Shown one piece after another: positions 41,989-51,272 of a stretch of 64,000 bases of DNA. How positions within the stretch are numbered: position 1 is the first letter of the stretch; the number at the start of each line of letters is the position of its first letter. The notes under the pieces were generated by a model, which saw only the letters and a program-made list of their open reading frames with translations, was not told the DNA's origin and made no database searches. This DNA comes from Exiguobacterium aestuarii (GTDB taxonomy: Bacteria; Bacillota; Bacilli; Exiguobacteriales; Exiguobacteriaceae). The DNA is taken from contig NZ_JAIVAC010000001.1 in NCBI RefSeq assembly GCF_020171655.1, forward strand, positions 868,001 to 932,000, given 5' to 3'. A program made the position numbers and the translations under genes.

Positions 41989-42771
41989 TTATCTTAACCA
42001 GCTTCGAAGTGCGATGAGCGCATGTTGCACTGGCTCCCATGTATTAGCTGGAATCAAATAGCACGTCGCCTCATTGATGGTAAACGTATGGACATCTTTC
42101 TGTTTGACGATATTTTCGCCGATTGCACCAAATGGATCACTATTTACATCTGTATGTTCGAACGTTCGCCACACGCGTTCGCCTTGTTCGATTACAGCAC
42201 AACCGAACATTTTTGTAGGACCATCAATCCCATACTCCGCATAGTGCCAGAGTGTCGTTGCATCAAGTGGCGACCCGAGATGTAGAACACGTGCATTTCG
42301 TTCAATCATTCGCTCGATTGGTGAACCTGGACCGAAGCCGACGTCTATCGAGTGACCAGACACAATTGTTTTTGCCTCTTCACCCCATGCGGCGACTGAC
42401 CACATCGGATGTGCACTTCGATAAACGTTCGGATAGTTCCGAAACAGTTCGGGGACACGCCCCATTCCACGGGTTGATGTCTTTTCTTTTTCATAAGGCG
42501 GCATTTCGGCACGAATCGTCTGCCACCACTCAACCGGAACAGGCGGTGCCTCCCATTCAGCCGGATCTGAATTGTCTCCGGTTTGGGTCGCCATCATGAG
42601 AAGTCCTGATGGCCCCACCACTTCTTGCAGTGCCTCGATTACAGTCTGCGCACCTCCACATACCCATCCGAGTTTTGAAAGCGAGGTATGAACAAACAAA
42701 GACTCTCCTCGTTGAATTCCTGCTTCTTTCAAATGATTGATGAGACTTGACTTCGTCACCATCTGTTTCAT
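41989..42771 (-). CDS. AAC(3)-family aminoglycoside N-acetyltransferase-like protein, 260 aa
   Basis: The family start SLFVHTSLSKLGWVCGGAQTVIEALQEVVG, the segment MATQTGDNSDPAEW, then RGMGRVPELFR, RSAHPMWSVAAWG, HLGSPLDATTLWHYAEYG are typical of the antibiotic_NAT (AAC(3)) superfamily, which contains aminoglycoside acetylating enzymes and related proteins of unknown substrate such as YokD. The start is ATG 42771 behind GGAG, or GTG 42780 overlapping the sbcC stop. It is coupled to sbcDC. Resistance activity cannot be claimed from sequence. Confidence 0.82.
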   Translation of the reverse strand: MKQMVTKSSLINHLKEAGIQRGESLFVHTSLSKLGWVCGGAQTVIEALQEVVGPSGLLMMATQTGDNSDPAEWEAPPVPVEWWQTIRAEMPPYEKEKTSTRGMGRVPELFRNYPNVYRSAHPMWSVAAWGEEAKTIVSGHSIDVGFGPGSPIERMIERNARVLHLGSPLDATTLWHYAEYGIDGPTKMFGCAVIEQGERVWRTFEHTDVNSDPFGAIGENIVKQKDVHTFTINEATCYLIPANTWEPVQHALIALRSWLR

Positions 42772-42776
42772 TTCGA

Positions 42777-45700
42777 TCACTCCACAATCAGCTGGATCGT
42801 TGACCCGCTTCTAGATTTTTTCACTTCGATTCGGGCATCGACGCGATCTTTCAATTCTTGAACATGACTGATGACCCCGACAAGTCGACCTGTCGCCTGA
42901 AGCGACATCAATAATTCGATTGCCTGGTCTAAAGATTCGGCATCAAGCGTCCCAAATCCTTCATCGATGAGCATCGTTTCAAGACTCACACCCCCGCTCA
43001 ACTGTTGCACCACTTCTGCTAGACCAAGCGCGAGTGAGAGAGACGCTTTAAAACCTTCCCCTCCGGAAAGGTTTTGTACACGGCGTGATTGACCGGTGTA
43101 CGCATCGAATACGAGAAGTTCAAGTCCGGACTTAGCATTCCCTTTTGCCGTCTCCACTTTTCGCTCTAGTCGAAACTGACCGCTTGTCATCTGGTCCAAA
43201 TGAATGTTCGCCGCATGTAAAATCTGGTCGAAGAACGCCGTTTGTACGTATGTTTCAAACGTCATTTTTTGCGGATTGATGCCTTTTCCGGTTTCTGCAA
43301 TCAACTTGATGGTTTCTAACTTCTGTTCTTCACGTGCTGTGTCCTTACGAAGCGTATTCCACTCGGAAACGATTTGCCGATGTCTAGACAAGGCTTCTTG
43401 TGAGGTGATGAGGTGTTCTGATGCTCGCTCGTATAGTTCCTGGGCTTCGTTCACCTTCGTTTCAATTAACTGAAGGTCAGGTTGTGCTACATTTCCTAAT
43501 TTCCCCTCAATCATCTGGATGCGGTGTCTTAACCGGACACCTTCCTCTTCTTCACGTTGTAAGTTCACGCGGATATTCGCACGCTGATCGATTCGATCAG
43601 CTAGTTGTTCGTACCGCTCTTTGTTCAACTGTGCGACTTCTAATTGCTTATTCCAGGTCGTCTTTTGTGAATCGTATTGCTCCATCGCATCAGAAAGCTG
43701 TTGCCGCAATAGAGTAAGTCGCTCTTCTTCTTTCCACGTTTCCTTTTTGACGATTTCAAAGTCATGGTCGAACGCTTCAATTTTTTTCGTAAGTATGGCG
43801 AGACGATGTTGTCGATTTGTCCGCTCGGTCTGTAACTCTTCTAACGTTGTTTCCTCTGTTTGACCGAGCGCGTTCAGTTTTTGCTGTATCGCTTCGAGTT
43901 CTGTGAGGACACGTTGACGTTCTTCAAATTGGTTACGTCGCTCTTCTTCAAGTTGTCTCATTTCACTGGTTAATTGACGAAGCGTTCGTTCATTCTCGAG
44001 ACGCGTTCGCTCTTCACGTTGTAGACGATCCATATGCGCTTGCCATTTCTTGACTTCTTCTGATAATAATCCATCCACCTGAATATCTTTCGAAACCTCA
44101 TTAAATTCTCGTCGTGCCTCTTCAAGCTGAGAATGGAGCGAACGATAATCGGATCTCGCTTCAATCAATTGAGTCGTCAATTCCTCAAGACGTGCCTTCG
44201 CCTCCACTTCTTTTTCCATAGATTCAAGCAAGTCTTCGAACTGTGGAACATCATGGTGACGTGAACCACATACTGGGCAAGGCTCACCTTCTTGAAGGGT
44301 TTCACTCAGTTGTCTTGCCGCATTCATTTGTTCTTGTTGTTTGTATTTCGTCATCATTTCTTGCTGGATGGCATGCAGTCGCTGCACTTCTTTTCCGGAC
44401 CGCTCACAAGTGACGAGCTGATTTGATAACTCATTCACTTTTGTCTCAAGCTTGACCAAATACATTAATCGGTCGACATATCGCTCCGCATCAACTGCAC
44501 GTTCTTCAGGTTCAATCGACAACGTTCTCACTAATTGTTGTTCGTGGACTTGAAGTTCTTGGAGTCGAGCCTCTTTGGAAAAGGCATTTAATTCCTTCGC
44601 ACGTTTCGTCAGTTGCTCACGTAATGTCACGTATTCCGCGCGCTCTTTCATTCGCGGTAACATCTCATCAATTAACCGAAGTCGCTCTTGAAGGGATAAG
44701 ATTTCTTGTTTATTCTCTTCAATTGCAGATTGCTGCTCCGATAGTGAAGATTGCTTTTGTTGTAATTGTTCGAGTTTTTTAGAAGATGCTTGTTCCTCCA
44801 CCGTCAGTCGTTGCACATGTTTCTTCATTTCTAATAATCGGTCATAGACTGGACGAATGTTCGCTGCTGCCTCTAAACGTTGCAACAACTCGTGACGTTC
44901 GTTTCGTTCTGTCTCGCCTTTTAAAAATAAATCAAGAGCTTGCAAGGTTTCTTGCTGTTCTTGAAATAAACTGACAAGCGCTTTCGCTTGTTCTAATTCG
45001 GTACGCGCCTGTTCGAGCTTCTTCGAATGATCCTGTTTCTGTTCTGTTGCGGACTCAACAGTTGTGATCAAACGTTGTTCGCGCTCGTCTAGCCACTGAT
45101 GGATCACATCAATCGATTTCGTCGAAACCTCTTCGATTGCTTCATCTTCGAGCTCTAGTAACTTGAGACGGGTTCGCTCGACCGCCCATTCGACTTGTTT
45201 CCGGTATGTGCTGAGACGTTCTGCCCACTTCTCCTGGAAAGCACGATACGCCTCCGTCTTGAAAATAGATTGCAAGATTTGTTGTTTCTCATTTGAGTTC
45301 GAATCGAGCAATTGTCTAAATTGGTTTTGAGGGAGTAACAAGATTTGACTGAATTGTTCATATGAAAGTTGTAAAATCGACTCGACTTCCTCTTGAACCT
45401 CGTTCACTTTTGTCGCGATCGGCTTCCAACCATCCTCCCATTCATAAAGAACGGCCTCATGTGGGATTGGTGTCTTGTTTTTCGGGTGAGGTTGTTGAGG
45501 TTGTCTCACGATTCGATAGTGGTCACCGCGAATCGTAAACGAAAAGTCGACCTCCGTCTTCAACTCAGGTTGTGCGAATTGACTTCTGAAATCACTCGCA
45601 TTGCGAAGCGTCCCGCTGGCCCGTCCGTATAATGCGAACGTCATCGCATCAAAGATGGTTGTCTTCCCTGCACCCGTCCGACCACTCACGACAAACATCG

Positions 45701-45785
45701 AGCGACCAACTAATTGTGTGAAGTCAATCGTTTCTCGTTCCGCATACGGTCCGAATGCTTGAATCTTCAATTCGACCGGTCTCAT
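42777..45785 (-). CDS. sbcC: Exonuclease SbcC subunit (SMC-like ATPase)
   Basis: A 1002-aa Rad50-type protein. Walker A GRTGAGKTTIFDAM is near 35-48. Two long coiled-coil arms flank the zinc hook CPVC (about residue 500). The C-terminal ATPase half has the signature NLSGGEGFKASLSLALGLA and Walker B MLIDEGFGTLD. With SbcD it removes hairpins and protein-blocked DNA ends. It overlaps sbcD by 4 bases and the next gene by up to 4 bases. Confidence 0.95.
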   Translation of the reverse strand: MRPVELKIQAFGPYAERETIDFTQLVGRSMFVVSGRTGAGKTTIFDAMTFALYGRASGTLRNASDFRSQFAQPELKTEVDFSFTIRGDHYRIVRQPQQPHPKNKTPIPHEAVLYEWEDGWKPIATKVNEVQEEVESILQLSYEQFSQILLLPQNQFRQLLDSNSNEKQQILQSIFKTEAYRAFQEKWAERLSTYRKQVEWAVERTRLKLLELEDEAIEEVSTKSIDVIHQWLDEREQRLITTVESATEQKQDHSKKLEQARTELEQAKALVSLFQEQQETLQALDLFLKGETERNERHELLQRLEAAANIRPVYDRLLEMKKHVQRLTVEEQASSKKLEQLQQKQSSLSEQQSAIEENKQEILSLQERLRLIDEMLPRMKERAEYVTLREQLTKRAKELNAFSKEARLQELQVHEQQLVRTLSIEPEERAVDAERYVDRLMYLVKLETKVNELSNQLVTCERSGKEVQRLHAIQQEMMTKYKQQEQMNAARQLSETLQEGEPCPVCGSRHHDVPQFEDLLESMEKEVEAKARLEELTTQLIEARSDYRSLHSQLEEARREFNEVSKDIQVDGLLSEEVKKWQAHMDRLQREERTRLENERTLRQLTSEMRQLEEERRNQFEERQRVLTELEAIQQKLNALGQTEETTLEELQTERTNRQHRLAILTKKIEAFDHDFEIVKKETWKEEERLTLLRQQLSDAMEQYDSQKTTWNKQLEVAQLNKERYEQLADRIDQRANIRVNLQREEEEGVRLRHRIQMIEGKLGNVAQPDLQLIETKVNEAQELYERASEHLITSQEALSRHRQIVSEWNTLRKDTAREEQKLETIKLIAETGKGINPQKMTFETYVQTAFFDQILHAANIHLDQMTSGQFRLERKVETAKGNAKSGLELLVFDAYTGQSRRVQNLSGGEGFKASLSLALGLAEVVQQLSGGVSLETMLIDEGFGTLDAESLDQAIELLMSLQATGRLVGVISHVQELKDRVDARIEVKKSRSGSTIQLIVE

Positions 45786-46888
45786 CTGACATCACCTTCT
45801 TCAATCATTTGTTTGACGGCATCCGAGGCCGTTCGGTCGTGTACAGCTTCAAAGAACTGTAGATACACCTCTTCGACGGATTGTCGTTCTAGCGTTTCCC
45901 GTTCAAATGTGGACGTCTGTTCTTGGCGTCGTAACAGCTCCAGTTCAAGATGAAGAATATTCGGATAAACGGTCCGAAGCTTTGCCATCGGATCAAAAAG
46001 TGCTTTGTCATCGGTCAACACGATTTTCAAATAATCATCGGTTTGTTGTTGTTGATAAAACGAAGGTGCGAGTAACTCATCCAACGTTCCTGCGAGCTGT
46101 CTCATGTCCCGTTCTGGCGTCAACGTTCGACGTCTACGCTTCCAGTGTCCGTCCCATTCCAAAATATCTACCGATTTCTCATGATTGACCTCAGAGAAAG
46201 AATATTTCATGAGAGAACCACTGTATGCAATCCGTTCTGAATGGATTGCATCACGATTATGTAGATGTCCAAGAGCCGTGTATGAGAACGGGTCATAGAG
46301 CCCTTTCGCGACCTGTCCGGCGGTACCGACCGATAACTGGCGCTCCGAGTCGGTCTCAAGTCCTCCTGCGACAAAACTATGGCCCACTGAGACCGCATTC
46401 TTCTCAATCGGTCCATATGCTTCAATGACAGCCTCTAATGCGTCATGGTGCGTGCGAATCGTTTCGTTCCCTAATATGTGCCGTACACGTGCCGGCTCAA
46501 GAAACGGGATTGGGTAAAACGGAATCCCGGCCACTTCAAGCGGACCAGCTTCTGGGTTTAATTTACCAACGATATGTAATCCTACTTGTTTCAACAATTT
46601 TGAACTATAGTCGAGACGCTCCGCTGAGTCATGATTTCCCGCGATAGCGACGACCGGGATTTCTCGCTTCAACACCAACTCTCGCCACATCTCATCGAGC
46701 AAATCGACAGCCTCGACGGGTGGGACGGCCCGGTCATACAAATCACCTGCAATGATGACTGCATCTGGCTTCTCCTCATCGACGATTTGTAAAAACGAAT
46801 GGAATAAAATATTTCGCTGATCTTCTGTCATATGACGACCATGAACAATCTTACCTAGATGCCAATCGGCCGTGTGAATCCATTTCAT
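45782..46888 (-). CDS. sbcD: Exonuclease SbcD subunit (Mre11-like nuclease)
   Basis: A 368-aa metallophosphoesterase-type nuclease. Metal motifs: HTADWHLGK, AGDLYDRAVPP, AGNHDSAERL, VGHSFVAGG and GHLHN. ATG 46888 is seven bases after AGAGGTG; a GTG just before is less well placed. First gene of the sbcD-sbcC-AAC(3)-like unit, divergent from the ABC exporter. Confidence 0.95.
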   Translation of the reverse strand: MKWIHTADWHLGKIVHGRHMTEDQRNILFHSFLQIVDEEKPDAVIIAGDLYDRAVPPVEAVDLLDEMWRELVLKREIPVVAIAGNHDSAERLDYSSKLLKQVGLHIVGKLNPEAGPLEVAGIPFYPIPFLEPARVRHILGNETIRTHHDALEAVIEAYGPIEKNAVSVGHSFVAGGLETDSERQLSVGTAGQVAKGLYDPFSYTALGHLHNRDAIHSERIAYSGSLMKYSFSEVNHEKSVDILEWDGHWKRRRRTLTPERDMRQLAGTLDELLAPSFYQQQQTDDYLKIVLTDDKALFDPMAKLRTVYPNILHLELELLRRQEQTSTFERETLERQSVEEVYLQFFEAVHDRTASDAVKQMIEEGDVR

Positions 46889-46996
46889 CACGTATCACCT
46901 CTCTTTCTTATTCTAGCATGACTCAATCGTTCGATTCGACGTCTTGACACCCGTTTTTGAAACAGCGAAAGTAAAGAGAGAGGAGGTTTGTTCAAA

Positions 46997-48727
46997 ATGA
47001 ATTCATCAACGTGGAAAACGTTTTTCCAACTTTTTAAAATCGCGAACCCTCCTAAAGGATTGTTTGTTGGAGCTATTCTGATTTCGCTTCTTCAAGCCGT
47101 CGCATCGCTAGCGATTCCACTCATCCTGCAACGTGTCGTTGACCGTTGGAGTAGTGACCTGTTGACGCCTGAATGGATTGCATATTTTCTCTTTGCCTTT
47201 CTCGTCCAGGTCATCACGAGCGCGTTATCGATTTACTGGCTACATATTGTTGGTCAACGTGTTGTCGCCAATCTTAGGACGACATTGTGGGACCACCTCA
47301 TCAAACTGCCCATCCCTTTTTATGATGGGATCAAATCGGGAGAACTCGTCTCCCGCTTGAACAATGACACAACGACGCTGCAACAGCTGTTGTCCGAGCA
47401 AAGTGTCCGCTTGTTGACCTCTTTCGTCTCGGTCATCGGTGCCGTCGCCATCTTGTTCACGCTCGATTGGCAAATGACACTCGTCATCTTGTTTTCAGTG
47501 CCGACGACGCTTGTCATCGTCATCCCACTCGGCCGAAAGCTTCGAGTGATTGCAAAAGAAACGCAACAGGAGCTCGGTAACCTGTCCGGATTCTTTGCGG
47601 AACTGCTCGGTGAAATCCGTCTCGTCAAATCGCAGGCGACAGAACAAATGGAAGTGCGGACCGGGAAAGTGAAAATCGAAACGTTGTTCGATTATGGAGT
47701 GAAAGAAGGACGAATTCAAGCCATTCTCATCCCTCTCCTTAACGTCACGTTGACGGGGATGTTGATTGCCATACTCGGATTTGGAGCGTATCGTGTCTCG
47801 ACAGGGGCCTTATCGACGGGTGAACTACTCGCATTCATGCTCTATGTATTCCAAATCATCACTCCTCTGATCACCATGAGTGAATTTTTGACGAGACTAC
47901 AAAAAGCTCGTGGCGCAACTGAACGAATCGCTGAATTATTAGATGTCCGTCCTGAACCGTACAGCACATATCAAGAATCCATCGAGCAGGCTGACCTCTC
48001 TTTCGAGAATGTGACCTTTCATTATGGGACGGAACCCGTTCTTCAAGGACTCTCTCTTCACGTTTCACCTGGCGCAACGACCGCCATCGTCGGTCGAAGC
48101 GGCGCCGGCAAAACAACACTTTTTTCGCTCGTCGAACAATTTTACACACCAACGGAAGGATCAATCCGGTACGGTAATCGCGATATTCAAACATATGCCC
48201 GGGATACATGGCGTCAAATCGTCGGTTATGTCGCTCAAGACTCTCCCGTCTTGTCGGGTTCTGTTCGGACAAACATCGTCTATGGTCTTCAACGTGAAGT
48301 AAGTGATGCAGAAATCAAAGAGGCGTGTGAAATGGCAAACGCATGGTCATTTATCGAAGTGATGCCGAATCAGCTCGAGACGGAGATTGGAGAACGTGGT
48401 ATTCGCTTGTCAGGTGGACAACGACAGCGTCTTGCGATTGCCAGGGCATTGTTACGTAATCCGCAAATTTTACTCCTCGATGAAGCGACGTCGAGTCTGG
48501 ATTCAGAATCAGAACGCGTCGTCCAGGAAGCGCTCGATCGCCTGATGGTCGGGAGAACCACACTCGTAATTGCCCATCGCTTATCGACCGTCAGACATGC
48601 CGACCAAATCGTCGTGTTAGAGGATGGACGCATCAGCGGGATTGGGAAACATGAACAACTTTTAAACGAGAATGCTCTTTATCATCGTCTCGTCTCACAA
48701 CAATTACTAGGAGGACAATCTACATGA
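46997..48727 (+). CDS. ABC exporter half-transporter (multidrug/lipid type), 576 aa
   Basis: A fused membrane-ATPase protein. Six helices span about 1-310, and the ATPase domain about 330-576. Walker A GRSGAGKTT, signature LSGGQRQRLAIARALL, Walker B ILLLDEATSSLD and the H loop AHRLSTV are present. It works as a homodimer, most like BmrA/LmrA-type drug or lipid exporters. ATG 46997 lies ten bases after GAGGAGG. The stop overlaps the next gene by 4 bases. Confidence 0.9.
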   Translation: MNSSTWKTFFQLFKIANPPKGLFVGAILISLLQAVASLAIPLILQRVVDRWSSDLLTPEWIAYFLFAFLVQVITSALSIYWLHIVGQRVVANLRTTLWDHLIKLPIPFYDGIKSGELVSRLNNDTTTLQQLLSEQSVRLLTSFVSVIGAVAILFTLDWQMTLVILFSVPTTLVIVIPLGRKLRVIAKETQQELGNLSGFFAELLGEIRLVKSQATEQMEVRTGKVKIETLFDYGVKEGRIQAILIPLLNVTLTGMLIAILGFGAYRVSTGALSTGELLAFMLYVFQIITPLITMSEFLTRLQKARGATERIAELLDVRPEPYSTYQESIEQADLSFENVTFHYGTEPVLQGLSLHVSPGATTAIVGRSGAGKTTLFSLVEQFYTPTEGSIRYGNRDIQTYARDTWRQIVGYVAQDSPVLSGSVRTNIVYGLQREVSDAEIKEACEMANAWSFIEVMPNQLETEIGERGIRLSGGQRQRLAIARALLRNPQILLLDEATSSLDSESERVVQEALDRLMVGRTTLVIAHRLSTVRHADQIVVLEDGRISGIGKHEQLLNENALYHRLVSQQLLGGQST

Positions 48728-49596
48728 AAACAATCGGGTTTATCGGTCTCGGGGTCATGGGCCAATCCATGGTACGAAATTTGATGAAGCATGGTTTTGA
48801 CGTAAAAGCTTATACGAGAACGAAAGAGAAGGCTGCCTCGCTATTAGAGGAAGGTGTAGTATGGTGCGAAACGATTCAAGAGGTATGTCAAGATGCTGAT
48901 GCCGTCATCACCATCGTCGGTTATCCATCAGATGTTGAGTCAATTTATTTCGGGGAGGGAAATATCCTCGACTCGGCAGAACCAGGTACGCTCTTGATTG
49001 ATATGACAACCTCTTCTCCGAAGCTCGCCGAACGAATCGCCGAAACGGCCATTGAACGGAGTCTTCTTCCGCTCGATGCACCGGTCACCGGTGGAGATAT
49101 TGGTGCAAAAAATGGGACGCTTTCCATTTTGGTCGGTGGCGGAGAGTTCGCCTTCAATAAGGCAAAACCTTTATTCGAAGCAATGGGACAGTCCATTGAG
49201 CGGATGGGATATGCCGGGAGCGGACAATATGCGAAACTCGCCAACCAAATCGCCATTGCCGGAACGATGATGGGGAATGCGGAGATGTTCGCGTTCAGTA
49301 AACGAGCAGGACTTGACCCCGAAGCGCTCATCCGTACGATTCGTGGAGGAGCAGCCGGTAGCTGGACGCTTGAAAACTTGGTTCCACGGATGATTGTTGA
49401 AGATTATGCTCCAGGTTTCTTCATCAAACATTTTATTAAGGATATGACACTCGCCATCGAGAGTGCAAACGAACTTCAAGTGAAATTACCTGGACTCGAA
49501 CTCGCTCATCGACTCTATTCGATTCTCGAAGAAAATGGATACGGGGAGAACGGAACACAAGCGCTCATCGAGTATTACCTTCATCAAGACGTTTGA
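48724..49596 (+). CDS. Beta-hydroxyacid dehydrogenase (3-hydroxyisobutyrate/tartronate semialdehyde type), 290 aa
   Basis: An NAD(P)-binding Rossmann domain begins FIGLGVMGQSMVRNL. The substrate motif DAPVTGGDIGAKNGTLSILVGG and the catalytic Lys in GSGQYAKLANQIAIAG are canonical. Substrate unknown among beta-hydroxyacids. The start overlaps the ABC exporter stop by 4 bases (ATGA), so the two are coupled, an unusual pairing. Confidence 0.9.
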   Translation: MKTIGFIGLGVMGQSMVRNLMKHGFDVKAYTRTKEKAASLLEEGVVWCETIQEVCQDADAVITIVGYPSDVESIYFGEGNILDSAEPGTLLIDMTTSSPKLAERIAETAIERSLLPLDAPVTGGDIGAKNGTLSILVGGGEFAFNKAKPLFEAMGQSIERMGYAGSGQYAKLANQIAIAGTMMGNAEMFAFSKRAGLDPEALIRTIRGGAAGSWTLENLVPRMIVEDYAPGFFIKHFIKDMTLAIESANELQVKLPGLELAHRLYSILEENGYGENGTQALIEYYLHQDV

Positions 49597-49641
49597 ATCA
49601 TGCCGTTTGTGGAATTAGTAGGAGTGAAGGAGGCGATTTTC

Positions 49642-49869
49642 GTGCCATGGAACATGAAAGACTATCCTGAATCACTGAAAAACTTCGATCCACTTGTAAA
49701 AAAGAAAGCCATTGATATTGCGAACGCACTGCTCGCACAAGGCTATTCTGAGACGAAAGCGATACCAATTGCCACTGAACAAGCGAAAAAGTGGCATGCG
49801 GATGCGTCTGAACAAGAAAAACAAGATTTTGAAGACGCCCCTAACCCGAAAAAGACAGATCAGCATTGA
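49642..49869 (+). CDS. YdaT-like small stress protein, 75 aa
   Basis: The start is GTG 49642 eight bases after AAGGAGG. The product MPWNMKDYPESLKNFDPLV..., with ANALLAQGYSETKAIPIA, resembles the small general-stress protein YdaT of Bacillus, judged from memory. It is soluble, helical and charged. It follows the dehydrogenase gene by 45 bases and is probably in the same unit. Role unknown. Confidence 0.6.
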   Translation: MPWNMKDYPESLKNFDPLVKKKAIDIANALLAQGYSETKAIPIATEQAKKWHADASEQEKQDFEDAPNPKKTDQH

Positions 49870-49873
49870 ACGT

Positions 49874-49906
49874 AAACAACCGGTCGGATTATCCGACCGG
49901 TTGTTT
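49874..49906. terminator. Bidirectional terminator spanning the DUF975 stop codon
   Basis: A perfect 16-bp stem (49874-49889 with 49891-49906) has almost no loop. The TAA stop of the minus-strand DUF975 gene (49889-49891) sits at its tip, so the last five codons of that gene are part of one arm. Confidence 0.85.
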
Positions 49907-50533
49907 TGCGAGATATGACGCCTTCATTTCTAGATAGAGACCTGAAATCGCCGTCTGTAAGTAAGGCGTGACAAAGATGTAAGCGAGTCCCCCAGTAAGA
50001 AGGACGAGCGCGTACCATCCGATAAAACTTGCGAATAGCTTTAACATAGTCTGTTTATGCCCTTTCATCATCAAACGACTCTTTCGCATAGCTTGGAACG
50101 CCGAGAGATCTGGTTCTTCCCGCATGATGAACGGTGTGATGCGATACGTCAAGTAAAACCAGACGCCAGGCACAATTAGGAATAACATCAACACGTTCAG
50201 TCCTAAATAAAACACCGCGTAATAAATCACCGCTCGTGAATACTCTTTCAGGGAGCCGAACGCTTCAATCAATAAGCCGAACTTAGGCTTCTCGTCTTTA
50301 GCGACCTGAAGAAACACCCAATTCTTCCCGAGCTCGATTGGAGCGAGAAGGACTGTCGCCCCATACAATAGTGCCACAGAAGTCATGAGAACTTCAGGGT
50401 CATTCGTTGATAGGTCTAGACGTGTCGTGATCATCGCCTGAATGACCATGACGGTCAAAACGACGAGTAATGATATACCCCATTTTCCAGAGAGCATTCG
50501 AAGCGCATATTGTTTGTAAACGGAAGATTGCAT
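49889..50533 (-). CDS. DUF975-family membrane protein, 214 aa
   Basis: A membrane protein with about six helices. The DUF975 features are present: an N-terminal SGKWGISLLVVL helix, FGLLIEAF, PGVWFYLTYRITPFIMRE and the motif AMRKSRLMMKGHKQTMLKLFASFIGW. The family function is unknown; it is common in Bacillota. The stop codon lies inside a terminator hairpin. ATG 50533 has a GTAGGTGAAC site. Confidence 0.82.
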   Translation of the reverse strand: MQSSVYKQYALRMLSGKWGISLLVVLTVMVIQAMITTRLDLSTNDPEVLMTSVALLYGATVLLAPIELGKNWVFLQVAKDEKPKFGLLIEAFGSLKEYSRAVIYYAVFYLGLNVLMLFLIVPGVWFYLTYRITPFIMREEPDLSAFQAMRKSRLMMKGHKQTMLKLFASFIGWYALVLLTGGLAYIFVTPYLQTAISGLYLEMKASYLAKQPVG

Positions 50534-50570
50534 GAGTTCACCTACACTTTTTATTTTCTTTCATTATAGC

Positions 50571-50597
50571 AAAAAAACAGTCTTTCGACTGTTTTCC
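50571..50597 (-). terminator. Terminator of deoR-cutC
   Basis: A 9-bp stem (AAAACAGTC with GACTGTTTT, loop TTTC), with T run on the minus strand, lies 10 bases after the cutC stop. Confidence 0.85.
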
Positions 50598-50605
50598 GCT
50601 TTGAC

Positions 50606-51259
50606 TCATCCACGAAGTTGTTTAAATTTATCCCCATCCAACTGTCCGTTTGTTCGTACGCCATTCCCGACGTGTACCATGTCGACGTTGAGTCGTTCCT
50701 GTAAGGATGGCAAAGTTTCTGTCGTGATGCCAGCTCCAGGCAATATAGTCATCTCTGCTTGCTCGTTCAGTCGGATCAATGTTTCGATACCTTCTAATGC
50801 AGTGTTCGCACCACCAGATGTCAATAAGATATCGATTTCTGGGAAATCATTTAAGACATCCAGCGATTCATATACATCACGCGACGCGTCGAAGGCACGA
50901 TGGAACGTTAGTGCCATCTCACCTTTATGTTTGATGACTTCTCCTAAAATCCGCTCATCGATTGCCCCGTCTTTTGTCAATGCACCAAAGACGATTCCAT
51001 TCACCCCGAGTTCACGGCATAGACCAATGTCTGCAAGCATTGTTTCCACATCATCTTCGTTGAAATGGAATGAACGTGTATGAGGTCGAATCATGACATG
51101 TACCGGGATGGATACGTGCTCGATTACATTCCGAATCGTCCCGAAACTTGGCGTGATCCCGCCATTCTCCATATCTGCAATCAGCTCGAGTCGATCTGCC
51201 CCGAGTTGCTCCGCCTCGATTGCTTCAGATAACGTTGTGACAATCACTTCTACTTTCAT
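50606..51259 (-). CDS. cutC: CutC family protein, 217 aa
   Basis: A TIM-barrel protein of the CutC family. Segments GADRLELIADMENGGITPSFG, PVHVMIRPHTRSFHF, GVNGIVFGALTKDGAID, LTFHRAFD and ILLTSGGANTALEG are canonical. The family was linked to copper homeostasis, but that role is disputed and an enzyme function is likely. ATG 51259 follows AAAAGGAG. It lies 13 bases after the DeoR-type gene. Confidence 0.92.
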   Translation of the reverse strand: MKVEVIVTTLSEAIEAEQLGADRLELIADMENGGITPSFGTIRNVIEHVSIPVHVMIRPHTRSFHFNEDDVETMLADIGLCRELGVNGIVFGALTKDGAIDERILGEVIKHKGEMALTFHRAFDASRDVYESLDVLNDFPEIDILLTSGGANTALEGIETLIRLNEQAEMTILPGAGITTETLPSLQERLNVDMVHVGNGVRTNGQLDGDKFKQLRG

Positions 51260-51272
51260 ACAATCGCTCCTT

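Noticed and set aside
41989-42771. AAC(3)-like gene as an acquired resistance gene
   Set aside because: It is coupled to sbcDC, has no mobile element around it and base use like its neighbours, so a native chromosomal gene is more likely.
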